Numbered from the stretch's first letter, positions 9,719 to 20,684 are shown. The stretch is DNA of 64,000 nucleotides from Mycobacterium fragae (GCF_002102185.1 NZ_LQOW01000028.1:62001-126000), one strand, 5' to 3'. The notes: generated from the letters alone by a model not told the origin. Made by a program: numbers and translations.

Positions 9719-12700
9719 TTAGGACGCGGCCTGCACGGTGATCTCGGAGATATCCGCCCGGCTTTTGCCGTCGGTGGTGCCCAGCGTGGAGATCCACACC
9801 AGCAGATGAGAGGTGGGCGACGAGGCCTTCACCGGGATGGTGTTGTGGCCGGGATGCAGCAATGTCGGCTGAGTCAACGCGGTGGTGGCGTCGAGCTTGC
9901 CCGGTGTCGACGTGGACGACGAGCGGATCTGAACCTTGGTTCCGGTGCTTGCGAGGTCGACGGTCACGGCGCCGACCACGGTCGGTTTGGGTAGCTGCAA
10001 CAGCAAGCCGACCCCGCTTTTGAAAGTCGGGAACGGAACGGCGTCGTGATAGGTGTCGGTCTGCCACATGGTGGCCGGGTTGCCGTCGATCGCCAGCCCG
10101 GCGTCGCCGGGGTTGTCGGCCTCTCCGCCGGGGGAGAAGACCGTGGCGTTCACCGGTTTGACCGTGCTGCCGGCCGCGGCCGGCTCGCCGCCGGGTGTCG
10201 AACTGGCCGACGGCGCGTTGAGGCCCAGCTGGTCTTTGTCGAGCCCGCTGACGTCGCCGAACATCCGGCTCAGTATCGACGCCAGAACCAGCAGCGCCAC
10301 CGCGATGATGGCGACGCCGACACCTACGCCGACCATCACGCTGCGGCGGCGGCGCAAATGTTGCTGGGCATCCTGCGGCGTGGGGGCGCGGAAGCGGCCC
10401 GGCGGTGGAGGTGGCGGCGCCGAGACCGCGATCGGGCTCAGCAGCTCGGTGCGGTCAGCCACCGCGGTCGCTTGCTGCAGCAGGTTCAAAAGCGTTGCCG
10501 CGCTGCGGATGCCACCGTCGCCGTGAATCGCATGAGCGGCGGCGGCGGAGATTTGGAAGGGGATGTCCCGGTCCATGGAACTGGGTTCGACGGGCTGGCC
10601 GGCCGCGTCCCGCGGGGCTGGCGCCATCCCACTGCGGGCCCCGTTCTCCTTCAGCGGCCACCGGTTGACCAGCAGGGCATACAGCGCGGCGCCTATTCCG
10701 CGGATGTCGTCCTCAGGGGTGGCGTCGGGCATGGTCGCCGGGAAGGCCAGCACCACATCGCCTTCGATGCTGACCCGGACCCGGCTGGGGTGATCGATCG
10801 ACAACGCGACGCCTGCGTGGTGGGCGGCCTCGGCGGCGGTGGCCAGGGTTTGCATGGCCCGGGCGGCGCCCACCGCGGACGGCGCGGTGTCGGCGACCTC
10901 CTGCAACGAACCGCCGCGGATCCATTCGGCGACCACCAGGCCGCCGCGCCCTGTGTGGACGACGTCGAGGATGCGGGCGATGCCGCGCTGCTCGATGCGG
11001 CTCAACCGCAGCGTGCGCGCCAGGACCTCGCGCAATTCGTCCTCGGCCATGGTTCCGTCCGGGTCGATGAACGTCAGCGCGACCTGCCGATCCAGCGCGG
11101 TATCCAGCGCCTGCCAGAACTGCAGGCGGGGTGCGCCGCCGTGGAAGACCAACAGCCGGTAGCGGCCACGGGCGATGCTGGCACCCGGAACCAGGTGCAC
11201 TTCGTCTTGGGACGGCGAAGGGTGGGCCGCGGGCTCGCGCGGCGCGTCAAATTCCAACGGGTCGTCGGCGTCAACATCGGCCGCCGCCGTGCCGTTGGAT
11301 TGCTTCGGCGGGACCGGCGCCGCAACGGTGCCGACCTGCAGATCGGGCGGAATGTCCGGCTGGAAGTCGTCGGCGGCCTGCTGCGGCGGCTCGACCTTTG
11401 CGACAGGCTTGGACGAGGCGTTGTCCGATGATCGCTCGGTCATCCCCGGTCCTCTCCCCGTCCCCTCTCCGGCTAACTGCTCCGAAGGCCTGCGCCGGAT
11501 CGGTTCCTGGACCGGATATCCCTCCGGCGTAGACGAATTCCTCTGCTCAGGGTACGTGACGACTTCGGGGCGGGACAGTTGATCGGGCCTGACCGCTTTG
11601 CGGGCGGCTACGCCTGTACGGGGGCGTATCGGCGGCCGGCCGTCGGGGCCCGGCCCGGCGTGGCCGATGCCGATCCAGCGGCGAAACGCGGCCAGCGCCG
11701 CTACGGCCTCGGGCACACGCGCGCGCAGCATGACCGCGGCCAGGATGGGCGCCATGACCACCACCAGCACCAGCAGGCGAAGCAGCGAACCGGCGCCGCC
11801 GCCGAAGGCGGTGAGCCGGCGCATTCCCATCAGCTCGTCCACCACGTGGGCTATTAATCCGGCCAGCAACGATGCGGCGATCGTGACCAGGATGGTTCTC
11901 AGCTCTGCGGCGCCGAGCAGTTGGCCGCCGCGTGGCCGTAATGCGTTGCGCAGCAAGAAGTAACCGACGATCGCGCCGGCCAAAAATCCCAGGCCGTTGG
12001 CGAATGCCAGGTACCCGGCGACCAGATCGGGGTTGTCGGTGACGTGCGGCGCGATCAGCGAGGCGATGATCTTGACCGTGGTGATCACGACGATGATCAC
12101 GATCGGTATCCAGGGCTGTTCGCGGGCATAGAAAACCCGCAGTTGTAAAAGCACCAGCGCGTAGGGGATCAGCGTGAACGCCGACAAGGCGATCGCCCCG
12201 CCGAGGTAGCTGGCGTCCACCTCACCGAAATGGCCGTAAGCGAATAGCGCACTGCCGATTGCCGTCCCGCCGACGGTCATGAACGCGACCATCGGGATCA
12301 GCGTGATCATCGTCAACCGGGTGGCCAGAGAGAGGTCAGCGAGCACGGCCGGGGTGTTGTCGGCGGCCGCATTGCGGCTCAGCCGCGGCATGACCACGGT
12401 CAGCACGGTCACGCCGATCATGCCGAACGGCAGCATCAGCACCAGCCAGGTGTAGTAATAGATCGCCGGGCCGGAAGCGGCTGCGGTGCTGGCGATCTGG
12501 TTGGTCACCACCAGACCGATCTGGCTGATCAGCACATAAAACACCATCGCGGCGGCCATGGCACCAAAGCGTTTGAGCCGCTGGTCGATTCCCCACAGCG
12601 GGCGAAGGCTGATGCGCTGTCGCCGGATCGCCACCAACAGCACCGCGGTCTGCGCGAACACCCCCAACGTGGTTCCGATTCCCAGGACCAGCAGCTTCTT

Positions 12701-13357
12701 GTTACCCATTTGCACGGGATCGACCGACAGCGGGCCGGGTACCGCCAGATACACGCCCAGCGTGGCGATCGCGACGACATTGTTGACGACGGGCGCCCAT
12801 GCCGGCGGCCCGAACACGTTGCGGGTGTTCAGGATGGCCATGAACACCGATGACAGGCCGTAAAAGATCACCTGCGGCAACAGCAGATAGGCGAACGCTG
12901 TGGTGAGCGGCTCGTTGACTTCGGGAGTGCGGCCCAGCATCAACCGCACCAGCAGCGGCGCGGCGGCCACCGACACCAGCGTGGTCACCAACAGCAAGGT
13001 GGTCGCCAGCGTTACCAGACGGCGCACGAACGCCGCTCCGCCGTCGGCGTCGTCCTGCTCGGCGCGGGCGAGTACCGGCACGAAGATCGCCGTGAAGGTG
13101 GCCTCCAACACCAGCGCGGCGACCAGGTTCGGAAGCTGGTTGGCCACCGAGAATGCGCTCGACAGCGCGGCACCCAGGATCGCCGCCAGCAGCACGATGC
13201 GGGCAAAGCCGGTGAGTCGGCTGACCAGCGTCGCGAACGCCATTCCCCATGACCGCGACACCACCGCGGCGTCGGAGAGCTCGGGCCTGGCCTGCGGGGG
13301 CCGCACCACCGGTCGCCGCAGGGGTCGCTGCGCCGGTGGCGGCACGGGCCGGCTCAT
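9719..13357 (-). CDS. murJ: MurJ lipid II flippase with pseudokinase and extracellular domains
   Basis: Mycobacterial MviN/MurJ, orthologue of Rv3910, flips lipid II across the membrane. The first about 560 residues are the 14-helix MurJ core (SRLTGFARIVLLAAILG near the start). A Pro-rich linker leads to a pseudokinase domain at about 700-960: VALT replaces the VAIK lysine motif and no HRD or DFG is seen. A transmembrane helix follows an RRRRS anchor (about 1005-1030), then an extracytoplasmic discoidin-like domain (about 1070-1212). The pseudokinase of the family is phosphorylated by PknB and recruits FhaA. 1212 residues; start overlaps the upstream stop by 4 nt (ATGA). Confidence 0.95.
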   Translation of the reverse strand: MSRPVPPPAQRPLRRPVVRPPQARPELSDAAVVSRSWGMAFATLVSRLTGFARIVLLAAILGAALSSAFSVANQLPNLVAALVLEATFTAIFVPVLARAEQDDADGGAAFVRRLVTLATTLLLVTTLVSVAAAPLLVRLMLGRTPEVNEPLTTAFAYLLLPQVIFYGLSSVFMAILNTRNVFGPPAWAPVVNNVVAIATLGVYLAVPGPLSVDPVQMGNKKLLVLGIGTTLGVFAQTAVLLVAIRRQRISLRPLWGIDQRLKRFGAMAAAMVFYVLISQIGLVVTNQIASTAAASGPAIYYYTWLVLMLPFGMIGVTVLTVVMPRLSRNAAADNTPAVLADLSLATRLTMITLIPMVAFMTVGGTAIGSALFAYGHFGEVDASYLGGAIALSAFTLIPYALVLLQLRVFYAREQPWIPIVIIVVITTVKIIASLIAPHVTDNPDLVAGYLAFANGLGFLAGAIVGYFLLRNALRPRGGQLLGAAELRTILVTIAASLLAGLIAHVVDELMGMRRLTAFGGGAGSLLRLLVLVVVMAPILAAVMLRARVPEAVAALAAFRRWIGIGHAGPGPDGRPPIRPRTGVAARKAVRPDQLSRPEVVTYPEQRNSSTPEGYPVQEPIRRRPSEQLAGEGTGRGPGMTERSSDNASSKPVAKVEPPQQAADDFQPDIPPDLQVGTVAAPVPPKQSNGTAAADVDADDPLEFDAPREPAAHPSPSQDEVHLVPGASIARGRYRLLVFHGGAPRLQFWQALDTALDRQVALTFIDPDGTMAEDELREVLARTLRLSRIEQRGIARILDVVHTGRGGLVVAEWIRGGSLQEVADTAPSAVGAARAMQTLATAAEAAHHAGVALSIDHPSRVRVSIEGDVVLAFPATMPDATPEDDIRGIGAALYALLVNRWPLKENGARSGMAPAPRDAAGQPVEPSSMDRDIPFQISAAAAHAIHGDGGIRSAATLLNLLQQATAVADRTELLSPIAVSAPPPPPPGRFRAPTPQDAQQHLRRRRSVMVGVGVGVAIIAVALLVLASILSRMFGDVSGLDKDQLGLNAPSASSTPGGEPAAAGSTVKPVNATVFSPGGEADNPGDAGLAIDGNPATMWQTDTYHDAVPFPTFKSGVGLLLQLPKPTVVGAVTVDLASTGTKVQIRSSSTSTPGKLDATTALTQPTLLHPGHNTIPVKASSPTSHLLVWISTLGTTDGKSRADISEITVQAAS

Positions 13358-15744
13358 ACGTGCGGCTCTTCCTCAACGAGATCGGCCGCGGGAGGGTCGT
13401 CGAGGGCGAGCCGGTCAGGGGGCTCCGGGCGATCCAGATCGGCGCGGTCCGGCTGGCCGCGGAAACGATGCCAAAGCCGTCGTCCCGCCAGCGTCACCAG
13501 GATCGCCGCGGCGGTCAGGGTGATCGCGAACAACACCTTGCCGTAGGCGTTGGAGTGCACCGAAAGCCGGACCGGCTCACCGAGCGGCACACCGTCGGGG
13601 GTTCGCAGCGCAACGTCGACGGCGACGCGCTGGGTGAAGTTCACTTCGATCGGCACACGCAGCGGCAGATACCCTGGCGGCAGCTCGATTTCGCCGATGT
13701 CGGTGACGGTCATTCCTGGTGGAGTGTCGACCTGCAGCCGTACCCGGATCGGGACGGCCAGCCCGTTGTGCAGTGCCAGCGGCAGCGGGCTGTGCTCGGT
13801 GGCCAGCGTGTAGGCCCCGCTCGGGTTGACGATGGTGACAGCCCCGAACAAGTCGTCGATCGTGTTTCCGACTATCGCCACACGCTGTTGGGCAAGGCCG
13901 TTGCGGGTGTCCGGCCGCTCGGATTGGCTGACTGCCCGCAACATGTCCTCGCGCAGCGGCGCGGTATAGCCGATGCCGGTCAATCCGGTTCGGGCATCGG
14001 TCGTCAACGCCGCGGTCAGCCCCCACAGCCGGCCCAGGTCGCCGGCGATGCGGGTGATGACGGCGTCGTCGAACCGGCCGCGTTGGGCGGTACCGGCGAC
14101 GGTTGGTTGTGGCGGCCCGCCGACGGCTTGGGCGTCGGCGATAAGCGTCGGCAGGGGGCGGGGCACCGCGAGGCCGGAGCGGATCGCGGTGGCCAGCGTG
14201 GTCAGGATCGCTTGCGCGTCGTCGGAGTGCAGGTTCCAGTTCGCCGGCGGCAGTAAGACCTCGGTGCGCGGCCCGACCCGGGGGCGCAGGCCGCGCCACA
14301 ACATGGCGCCCAGCGCGTCCTGGCGCCGGGCGGTGTCGGAGTCATGCCGAAGCGGGACCGCGAGCGCGCCGTCCAGATAGGTCGGCGCCACCGGATCCGA
14401 GCCGGCCGCCGCCAGGGCAGCCCCGACGGCCGGAGCGAACGGAGCGACCACCACCTGTGTCGAAAGCCGCTGCGGCGCAGTCGCGGCGGTGGCAGCGGCC
14501 CCGGCGGTGGAGTCTTCGGTCGCGCCGCTGCTGGCGGGGCCGATCACCACCGAATTGCCGTTGGCACTCAACAGGTCAACGGTGCGGCGGGTCACCAAGC
14601 CGTCCGGGATCAGCGTTGCGCCGCGGACCGAGGTGATGCCCAGGATTTGATCGACGACGTCGCCGGTGGAGCTGGTTGCGATCGCGCTGAGCCCACCGTC
14701 GCCGATGCGTTGCACGGCGTCGAGGTCGGCTTGGGCGTAGGGAACCGGCGCCACACACATCCGGTGAGCCAGTCCACGCAGCCGGTTCAGCCAGCTCGCG
14801 GCTGCGGCCTGCCCGGCGCCGGGGTGCGCAGCGGCGCTGCCGGAGCCGCCATCGGTGACAACATAGCCGCCGGTCATCGCATTGACGGTGACCAGCAGGT
14901 CCGGGTCGACGGCCAGGCACAGTGACCGACCGACGGCTCCGTCTGGGTCGACGTTACGGCTGGTGGCGAACTCGGCGGCGCCCAGCAGGGTGTCCAGCCG
15001 ACCGCCGGTGGCCAGCGAGGTCGCCAGCTCGTCGTCCGTCAGCCGCACCGGAATCGTGCCGCCCGGCGCGCCCGGGGCCAGCCTCGGCCGATCGGCCAAT
15101 GGCCACAGCATGGTGATCGCCACCGGTTTGGAGGTGTCCGGGGCGACGACCGAGCCCAACGCATCGCCGGTGGCGTCGAGCGGGTCGGGCGGCACACCCA
15201 CCACCGGCAACAGGAAGCGGGCGTCGTCGAGCCGGGCGGGTTCGCCGTAATCGGGCGTTCCGTTGGCGTTGACCAGCAACGGGTAGACGCCAGGCTGATC
15301 GATGCCCAGCGACGGCTTGGTCAGCGCGCGAAGTGGGGCGGACAGGGCGAAGCCGGCGTGTTGACCGCGCTTTAGCTCGTTGGACACCGTCAGGAAGTCG
15401 CCGAGGGATTGGTACTGGTCGGTGCTGCCGTCGAGGTTGGTGCGCAGGCCGGCCGTTTCGGTCACCGCCGGGGCGTGTTCGAGGCGGACCATCACGTCGT
15501 GGACCGGCCGGTCGCCGATGTTGGTCACGGTTCCGGTGACGCTGACCACGGGCTCGCTGGTGGTGGTGACCACGTTGGGGGTCACCTGATCGATCCGAAC
15601 CTGGACGAACGGAGTAGCGCCCGGCTCGCCCGCGGCGGCGCGGGGGGCGGCCGTGGGTAGCGTGAGCGCGGCTCCTAAACCAGTCAGGATGCCGGCCACT
15701 ACGGCGAGGCGCAGCGCGGCCCGCCGAAGCCGCGGGCTAGTCAC
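13354..15744 (-). CDS. Rv3909-type exported membrane-anchored protein (DUF6049)
   Basis: A 796-residue protein with an N-terminal signal sequence (about 1-38), a large extracytoplasmic region of immunoglobulin-like and Ala/Gly-rich segments, and one C-terminal membrane helix (about 738-760, [16 protein letters not shown]) followed by a basic, Pro/Asp-rich cytoplasmic tail. The biochemical function is unknown to me. Its fixed place between mutT4 and murJ with 4-nt overlaps on both sides (GTGA at 15741-15744, ATGA at 13354-13357) suggests a role linked to MurJ and cell-wall assembly. Confidence 0.85.
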   Translation of the reverse strand: MTSPRLRRAALRLAVVAGILTGLGAALTLPTAAPRAAAGEPGATPFVQVRIDQVTPNVVTTTSEPVVSVTGTVTNIGDRPVHDVMVRLEHAPAVTETAGLRTNLDGSTDQYQSLGDFLTVSNELKRGQHAGFALSAPLRALTKPSLGIDQPGVYPLLVNANGTPDYGEPARLDDARFLLPVVGVPPDPLDATGDALGSVVAPDTSKPVAITMLWPLADRPRLAPGAPGGTIPVRLTDDELATSLATGGRLDTLLGAAEFATSRNVDPDGAVGRSLCLAVDPDLLVTVNAMTGGYVVTDGGSGSAAAHPGAGQAAAASWLNRLRGLAHRMCVAPVPYAQADLDAVQRIGDGGLSAIATSSTGDVVDQILGITSVRGATLIPDGLVTRRTVDLLSANGNSVVIGPASSGATEDSTAGAAATAATAPQRLSTQVVVAPFAPAVGAALAAAGSDPVAPTYLDGALAVPLRHDSDTARRQDALGAMLWRGLRPRVGPRTEVLLPPANWNLHSDDAQAILTTLATAIRSGLAVPRPLPTLIADAQAVGGPPQPTVAGTAQRGRFDDAVITRIAGDLGRLWGLTAALTTDARTGLTGIGYTAPLREDMLRAVSQSERPDTRNGLAQQRVAIVGNTIDDLFGAVTIVNPSGAYTLATEHSPLPLALHNGLAVPIRVRLQVDTPPGMTVTDIGEIELPPGYLPLRVPIEVNFTQRVAVDVALRTPDGVPLGEPVRLSVHSNAYGKVLFAITLTAAAILVTLAGRRLWHRFRGQPDRADLDRPEPPDRLALDDPPAADLVEEEPHV

Positions 15745-16490
15745 GGCCCTGGACCGTGACCGTTCTTCCGGCCCCGGGTGGATTCGTCCGGGCGACGGTG
15801 CCGGGTGCGCGAATGCGTCTGCGGTCGCCGCCGCGGCGAGGTGGGCGGTAGCGGCGGCAGCGCGGCCGGGCCGTCGCTTTGCAGCTTGTCGATCAGCTCA
15901 TCGGCCACTTCGGCCAGGCGGCGCTCGTCGGCGTAGGCCAGCCGCGACGGCAGCTCAGCGATCGGCACCCACGCCACCTCGGCGACCTCGAGGTCGTCGT
16001 CGGACAACTCTCCGCCCGCGCAGCGCATTAGGTAATGGTGCACGGTCTTGTGCACGCGCCGCCCGTCGGTGACAAACCAGTAGTCGATACGGCCCAACGC
16101 GGCCAACACGCTGCCCCGGATGCCGGTCTCCTCGGCGACTTCGCGGATCGCGGTCTGCTCGGCGGTTTCGCCGAGCTCGATGTGACCTTTCGGCAACGAC
16201 CACAGCATCCGGCCGCGCCGGTCGACGCGCCCGATGAGCGCGGCGACCTGTTCTTCACGCGGCCGGTCGATACCGTCGATCACCAACCCGCCGGCGGAGG
16301 TTTCATGCACGGTGCGCAGACGTTCCGGACCGTTTCGCGTCGAGCGCGACCGGCCCGACTTGGCCGGCTTGGCCGCCGCGGCGCCCTCGAGAGCGCTGTT
16401 GTCGGTGCGGTTCTCGCTCGGCCCGACGGCGCGTCGAGCGCGGCGCCTGCCCCGGCGCCGACGTGGTTTGGCTTGTTCGCCGTCCGACAC
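15741..16490 (-). CDS. mutT4: Nudix hydrolase MutT4
   Basis: Nudix hydrolase, orthologue of Rv3908. The complete Nudix box [20 protein letters not shown] and following TGI is present, so it should hydrolyse a nucleoside-diphosphate-linked substrate. N-terminal and C-terminal tails are basic and low-complexity ([12 protein letters not shown] near the start; [12 protein letters not shown] near the end), unlike a minimal MutT. GTG 16490 is chosen because the protein then begins VSDGEQAK as in M. tuberculosis and a -10 element sits immediately upstream; upstream in-frame codons belong to the antisense of pcnA. 249 residues. Confidence 0.92.
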   Translation of the reverse strand: MSDGEQAKPRRRRGRRRARRAVGPSENRTDNSALEGAAAAKPAKSGRSRSTRNGPERLRTVHETSAGGLVIDGIDRPREEQVAALIGRVDRRGRMLWSLPKGHIELGETAEQTAIREVAEETGIRGSVLAALGRIDYWFVTDGRRVHKTVHHYLMRCAGGELSDDDLEVAEVAWVPIAELPSRLAYADERRLAEVADELIDKLQSDGPAALPPLPPTSPRRRPQTHSRTRHRRPDESTRGRKNGHGPGP

Positions 16491-16497
16491 CCAAGCG

Positions 16498-16566
16498 ATA
16501 GTAGCTGGCACGCCTGGGCGTTCCGGGACACACTCGCCGTTGGCGGCCCGACTAGGCTGAACCAAC
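16498..16566. promoter_or_regulatory. Divergent, probably leaderless promoters for mutT4 and pcnA
   Basis: On the minus strand TACTAT (16498-16503) lies 7 nt before the mutT4 GTG. On the plus strand TAGGCT (16553-16558) lies 8 nt before the pcnA GTG. Neither gene has a Shine-Dalgarno sequence. Both match the TANNNT -10 class and the GTG-initiated leaderless mRNAs that are frequent in mycobacteria. The whole divergent gap is 76 nt. Confidence 0.5.
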
Positions 16567-18009
16567 GTGCCCGAAACCGCGCAAGACGCCGATCTGCTGG
16601 CCGCCGCCGCGGTCGCGCTGAACAGGCATGCGCAGGTCTTGCGTGAGCTCGGCGAGATGTTCGCTGCGGCAGGCCATGACTTATATCTCGTGGGCGGATC
16701 GGTGCGGGACGCAGTGCTGCGCCGACTCAGTCCCGACCTTGACTTCACCACCGACGCGCGCCCCGAGCAGGTGCAGCAGATCGTTCGGTCGTGGGCCGAT
16801 GCGCTGTGGGACACCGGTATCGAGTTCGGCACTGTCGGCGTCGGCAAGGGCGAATATCGCTTGGAGATCACCACGTTCCGCGCGGACCGTTATGACCGGG
16901 TGTCACGCAATCCGCAGGTGCGTTTCGGGAATCGCCTCGACGACGATCTGGTGCGCCGTGACTTCACCGTCAACGCGATGGCGGTTCGCATCACAGCGGC
17001 CGGCGCGGGCGAATTCGTTGATCCGCTAGGCGGTTTGGTGGCATTGCGCGCCGGTGTGCTGGATACCCCGGCGGCGCCGTCGGAGTCGTTCGGCGACGAC
17101 CCGTTGCGGATGTTGCGCGCGGCGCGGTTCGTCGCGCAGCTTGGTTTCACCGTCGCGCCGCGAGTGCGCAAAGCGATCGAGAAGATGGCCCCGGAACTGG
17201 CCCGCATCACCGCCGAGCGGGTGGCCGGCGAACTGGACAAGCTGCTGCTCGGCGACGACCCGGTCGCCGGGATCGACCTGCTGGTGCAAACCGGCCTGGG
17301 CGATGTGGTGCTGCCGGAGGTCGGCGGCATGCGCATGGCCATCGACGAACACCACCAGCACAAGGACGTCTACCAGCATTCGCTGACCGTGCTGCGCCAG
17401 GCGATGGCGCTCGAGGATGACGGGCCGGACCTCGTGCTGCGCTGGGCGGCGCTGCTGCATGACATCGGTAAACCCGCCACCCGCAAGCTCGAACCTGACG
17501 GCGGGGTGAGCTTTCACCACCACGAGGTGGTCGGTGCCAAGATGGCCCGAAAACGGTTGCGGGCGTTGAAGTACTCCAAGCAGATGATCGACGACATCTC
17601 GCAGCTGGTGTATCTGCATCTGCGGTTCCACGGCTACGGCGATGGCAAGTGGACCGATTCGGCGGTGCGGCGCTACGTCACCGACGCCGGGCCGCTGCTG
17701 CCGCGCCTGCACAAGCTGGTGCGCGCCGACTGCACCACCCGCAACAAACGGCGGGCCGCCCGGCTGCAGGCCAACTACGACAACCTGGAGGCGCGGATCG
17801 CCGAGCTGGCGGCGAAGGAAGACCTGCAGCGGGTCCGCCCCGACCTGGACGGCAACGAAATCATGCAACTGCTGGGCATCCCGCCGGGCCCTCAGGTCGG
17901 TGAGGCGTGGCGCTACCTGAAGGAGCTGCGGCTGGACCGCGGGCCGCTGAGTCGTGACGAGGCGACGGCCGAGCTGATGGAGTGGTGGCGCGCCCGCGGG
18001 AACCGCTAG
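16567..18009 (+). CDS. pcnA: tRNA nucleotidyltransferase / poly(A) polymerase family protein PcnA
   Basis: Class II nucleotidyltransferase that adds CCA to tRNA 3' ends. The head domain has [11 protein letters not shown] followed by the metal-binding DLDFTTD. An [10 protein letters not shown] block and RNA-binding helices follow. The C-terminal half carries an HD phosphohydrolase-type domain ([21 protein letters not shown]). 480 residues, orthologue of Rv3907c. Divergent from mutT4. Confidence 0.94.
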   Translation: MPETAQDADLLAAAAVALNRHAQVLRELGEMFAAAGHDLYLVGGSVRDAVLRRLSPDLDFTTDARPEQVQQIVRSWADALWDTGIEFGTVGVGKGEYRLEITTFRADRYDRVSRNPQVRFGNRLDDDLVRRDFTVNAMAVRITAAGAGEFVDPLGGLVALRAGVLDTPAAPSESFGDDPLRMLRAARFVAQLGFTVAPRVRKAIEKMAPELARITAERVAGELDKLLLGDDPVAGIDLLVQTGLGDVVLPEVGGMRMAIDEHHQHKDVYQHSLTVLRQAMALEDDGPDLVLRWAALLHDIGKPATRKLEPDGGVSFHHHEVVGAKMARKRLRALKYSKQMIDDISQLVYLHLRFHGYGDGKWTDSAVRRYVTDAGPLLPRLHKLVRADCTTRNKRRAARLQANYDNLEARIAELAAKEDLQRVRPDLDGNEIMQLLGIPPGPQVGEAWRYLKELRLDRGPLSRDEATAELMEWWRARGNR

Positions 18010-18033
18010 CGACGCGGCGGCGTCGATACTCGC

Positions 18034-18543
18034 ATGGAGTATTGCTTGGGCGCCGGGGACGGCGTGGCGACCATGTGGAACGGCGAACCCAATCTCGACC
18101 TGGACGGCGACGGCCGGCTGGACGCCGTCGGTCTGGACTTCGACGGCGACGGGCTGCACGATGACGCCCTGGCCGACCTCGACGGTGACGGGCTCGCCGA
18201 CCATGCCGTGTTGGACGTCGACAACGATGGCAGTCCGGAAAGCTACTTCACCGACGACGGGACCGGCACTTGGTCGGTGGCGGCAGACCGGGACAGGCAA
18301 CTGCGCTGGTTCGGGCTCGACGGCGTCGAGCACACCGGAGGGCCGCTGGTCGACTTCGACGGCGACGGCCAGGCCGACGACCGGCTGCTCGACGGCGACG
18401 CCAACGGCCTGGCCGACCGGGTGATCTGCGGCGCCGACAATGGCGTGACGGGCTACGCCGACACCGACGGCGACGGCCGATGGGATGTGAAGCTCACCGA
18501 CAGCGATGGCGACGGCACCGCGGATGCGGCCAGCGCCCTGTAG
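18034..18543 (+). CDS. Asp/Gly-repeat (DxDGDG) protein, Rv3906c type
   Basis: A 169-residue, strongly acidic protein built of repeated DxDGDGxxD units (LDLDGDGRLDAV, DFDGDGLHDDA, DLDGDGLADHA, DFDGDGQADDR, DTDGDGRWDVK, DSDGDGTADAA). These resemble calcium-binding loops of the EF-hand or thrombospondin type 3 kind, so Ca2+ binding is a reasonable inference. There is no signal peptide or membrane helix. Very similar to M. tuberculosis Rv3906c, which also follows pcnA. In M. tuberculosis this gene precedes the esxE-esxF-cpnT block; here that block is absent and a TIGR03084 gene follows convergently. Confidence 0.85.
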   Translation: MEYCLGAGDGVATMWNGEPNLDLDGDGRLDAVGLDFDGDGLHDDALADLDGDGLADHAVLDVDNDGSPESYFTDDGTGTWSVAADRDRQLRWFGLDGVEHTGGPLVDFDGDGQADDRLLDGDANGLADRVICGADNGVTGYADTDGDGRWDVKLTDSDGDGTADAASAL

Positions 18544-18616
18544 CGATTCGCCGAGCGTGGAGAAGATGCGCGCCAATCACGAAAAACCGTGCAACAAGTC
18601 GACATTCGACGCCTAA

Positions 18617-19390
18617 TTAGCGCCCAGGGCCCGGCGGGCCGGCGAAGGCTTGGGCGATCTGCAGCCAGCGACGGGCGTCGTCCCCCTCAGCGGTGATGTC
18701 CAGGCTGCTCAGCGGGCGGCGCTGAGTGACCAGGAAACAGAAGTCCTCGGCAATGCCGGTGACTCGCTGCGCGGCGTCGGGCGGCCCCCATGACCAGGTG
18801 TCGCCGTCGGGGGCGCGCAGCTCGACGAAGAACGGCTCGGTGGGCGCCGCAAGCCCGTTGACGGCGAAGGCGTAGTCGCGGGTGCGCACCCCGATGTGGG
18901 CGACCGATCGCAGCCGCGCGCTCGGCGCCCGGCGCACGCCGAGGGTGTCGGCGACGTCGAGTCCGTGCGCCCAGGTCTCCATCAATCGCGCCGTCGCCAT
19001 CGAGGCGGCGCTCATCGGCGGCCCGAACCAGGGCAGTTTGCGCCCGTCGGGAACCGCCTGCAGTGCGTCGTGCAGACGGGTGCGCGTCAGCCGCCAGTCG
19101 GCGAGCAGCTCGGCAGGAGGCGTGGCGGCCAGTTCGTCGGCGCCCGCGTCGACGAAGCCGGTGGGGTTGCTCGCGGCGGCCTCCAACAGCTCGGCGAAGG
19201 CGGCTTCGTCGTTGACCGCCGTGTGGGCTACCCGGTCGGTCCACAGCAGGTGTGCGATCTGGTGGGCAATGGTCCAGCCCGCGGCAGGCGTCGGGGTGGC
19301 CCAACGGTCATCGGCGAGCGGCGCTACCAGCGCATCCAGCTCGTCGCTTTCGGCGCGTAGGTCAGCCACGATCGAATCCACACCGGCCAT
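18617..19390 (-). CDS. TIGR03084 family putative metal-binding protein (DinB/MDMPI fold)
   Basis: A 257-residue protein of the same length as Rv0036c. The N-terminal four-helix region has the mycothiol-dependent maleylpyruvate isomerase/DinB signature: [13 protein letters not shown] carries the first histidines and [14 protein letters not shown] the later one, which together would hold a metal. Family members are often thiol-dependent enzymes, but the substrate is unknown. Starts 10 nt upstream of the stop-side boundary shared with the neighbouring minus-strand MFS gene, so the two may be co-transcribed. Confidence 0.85.
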   Translation of the reverse strand: MAGVDSIVADLRAESDELDALVAPLADDRWATPTPAAGWTIAHQIAHLLWTDRVAHTAVNDEAAFAELLEAAASNPTGFVDAGADELAATPPAELLADWRLTRTRLHDALQAVPDGRKLPWFGPPMSAASMATARLMETWAHGLDVADTLGVRRAPSARLRSVAHIGVRTRDYAFAVNGLAAPTEPFFVELRAPDGDTWSWGPPDAAQRVTGIAEDFCFLVTQRRPLSSLDITAEGDDARRWLQIAQAFAGPPGPGR

Positions 19391-19400
19391 CTCAAGTACC

Positions 19401-20684
19401 TTAACGATCCGGTTGGGCGAGCCGGCCGACGATGGCGTGAACTGCGAGCCCGGCCAGGTACAGCAGTGTCCCGGCCAGCACCAGCGCAGGGGAGTGGCCG
19501 TCGCGGGGGATGATGCTGGCGGCCACCGTGATTGAGCCGATGAATGCCAGCCAGAAGAGCGAATCCTGCACCGCGAAGACGTGTCCGCGTAACGCGTCGT
19601 CGACGTCGATCTGCATCGCGGTGTCGGCGCACAGCTTGACCACCTGCCCGGCCGCGCCGAGGAGGAATCCGCAACTCACCATGACGGGCAATTGCAGACC
19701 GGCCCCGACGATCTGGATGGCCGCCGCGATCGCCAACGCCCCGTTGGCCGTGGCGTAGCGGCCCCAGCGACGTACCGCTGGGGGAGTCAACACGTTGGCC
19801 AGGAAGGAGCCGGTTCCCGCGGCCGCGACGAACAACACTGCGTTGCCGATGGCTCCGGCGGACGCGACGCCGCCGCTGCGCACCAGCAACAGCACGACCA
19901 GGGTGTTGATGCCGAATACCATTCGGTGCGCGGCCAATCCGGTCAGGGTTGCCGCGACGGTGGGGCGGGCCCGGACGGTGCGCATGCCGTGCACCCAACC
20001 GGTGGTCACGGTGTAGATGACCGATCCGTGGATTGCGCGCTGGGTGTCGTCGGGGCCGAGCACGTGGGCGGCGAATCGCAGCGACAGCAGCAACGCGATC
20101 AGCACCGGCACGGTTACCAGCAAGATGATCGATGCCGCCCCGTTGTCCCCGGAGCCGAGGAGCCAGCGGGGCAGCAGCATGAAATTCGCCCCGGCGAAAG
20201 CGGCGGCCGCACCCGTCGCGTTGGCGATCGAATTCATCGTGACCACCTGTTCGCGGGGCACCACGTGAGGAAGCGCCGCCGACAGGCCCGAGGAGACGAA
20301 GCGGGAGAAGCCGTTGACGACCAACGCGCCGCACAGCACCAGCAGGTCGTCGGCGCCTGCGGCCAAAAAGAATCCCACCGCGGCCACCGCCGCGAGCCGA
20401 CCCAGGTTGGCGCCGACCAGTACCAGCCGACGGTCCCAGCGGTCCATCAACGCGCCGGCAAACGGGCCCAGCAGCGAGTAGGGCAAGAACAGCACCGCGA
20501 ACGCGCCCGCGATCGCCAGCGGGCTGGCGGCCCGCTCGGGGTTGAACAGCAACGCCCCCGCCAGACCGGCCTGGAACAGCCCGTCGCCGAATTGGCTTGC
20601 GGTGCGCAATTCCAGCAGTCGCCAGAAGTCGGGCAAGCTGCGCACCGAACGCCAGGCAGCAACGGGTGCGCGTGTGTGGGTCAC
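19401..20684 (-). CDS. MFS transporter, Rv0037c type
   Basis: A 427-residue multi-pass protein closely resembling Rv0037c. The MFS loop 2-3 motif is visible as [17 protein letters not shown], and about 12 hydrophobic segments can be traced. The substrate is unknown. GTG 20684 is chosen ([13 protein letters not shown]) because it matches the known orthologue start and has AGTAGG 5 nt upstream; a longer frame to 20783 adds a Cys/Arg-rich, unlikely N-terminus. Downstream neighbour on the same strand is the TIGR03084 gene. Confidence 0.86.
   Translation of the reverse strand: MTHTRAPVAAWRSVRSLPDFWRLLELRTASQFGDGLFQAGLAGALLFNPERAASPLAIAGAFAVLFLPYSLLGPFAGALMDRWDRRLVLVGANLGRLAAVAAVGFFLAAGADDLLVLCGALVVNGFSRFVSSGLSAALPHVVPREQVVTMNSIANATGAAAAFAGANFMLLPRWLLGSGDNGAASIILLVTVPVLIALLLSLRFAAHVLGPDDTQRAIHGSVIYTVTTGWVHGMRTVRARPTVAATLTGLAAHRMVFGINTLVVLLLVRSGGVASAGAIGNAVLFVAAAGTGSFLANVLTPPAVRRWGRYATANGALAIAAAIQIVGAGLQLPVMVSCGFLLGAAGQVVKLCADTAMQIDVDDALRGHVFAVQDSLFWLAFIGSITVAASIIPRDGHSPALVLAGTLLYLAGLAVHAIVGRLAQPDR

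Noticed and set aside
10046..11431. Long open frame on the plus strand antisense to murJ
   Set aside because: Arg/Gly/Gln-rich, no recognisable domain, and it lies wholly opposite the well-supported MurJ pseudokinase coding sequence; typical GC-rich shadow.
17026..18576. 516-codon frame on the minus strand opposite pcnA and the Asp/Gly-repeat gene
   Set aside because: Low-complexity Val/Gln/His-rich composition from the complement of repeat-coding DNA, with no domain match; both plus-strand genes are well supported.
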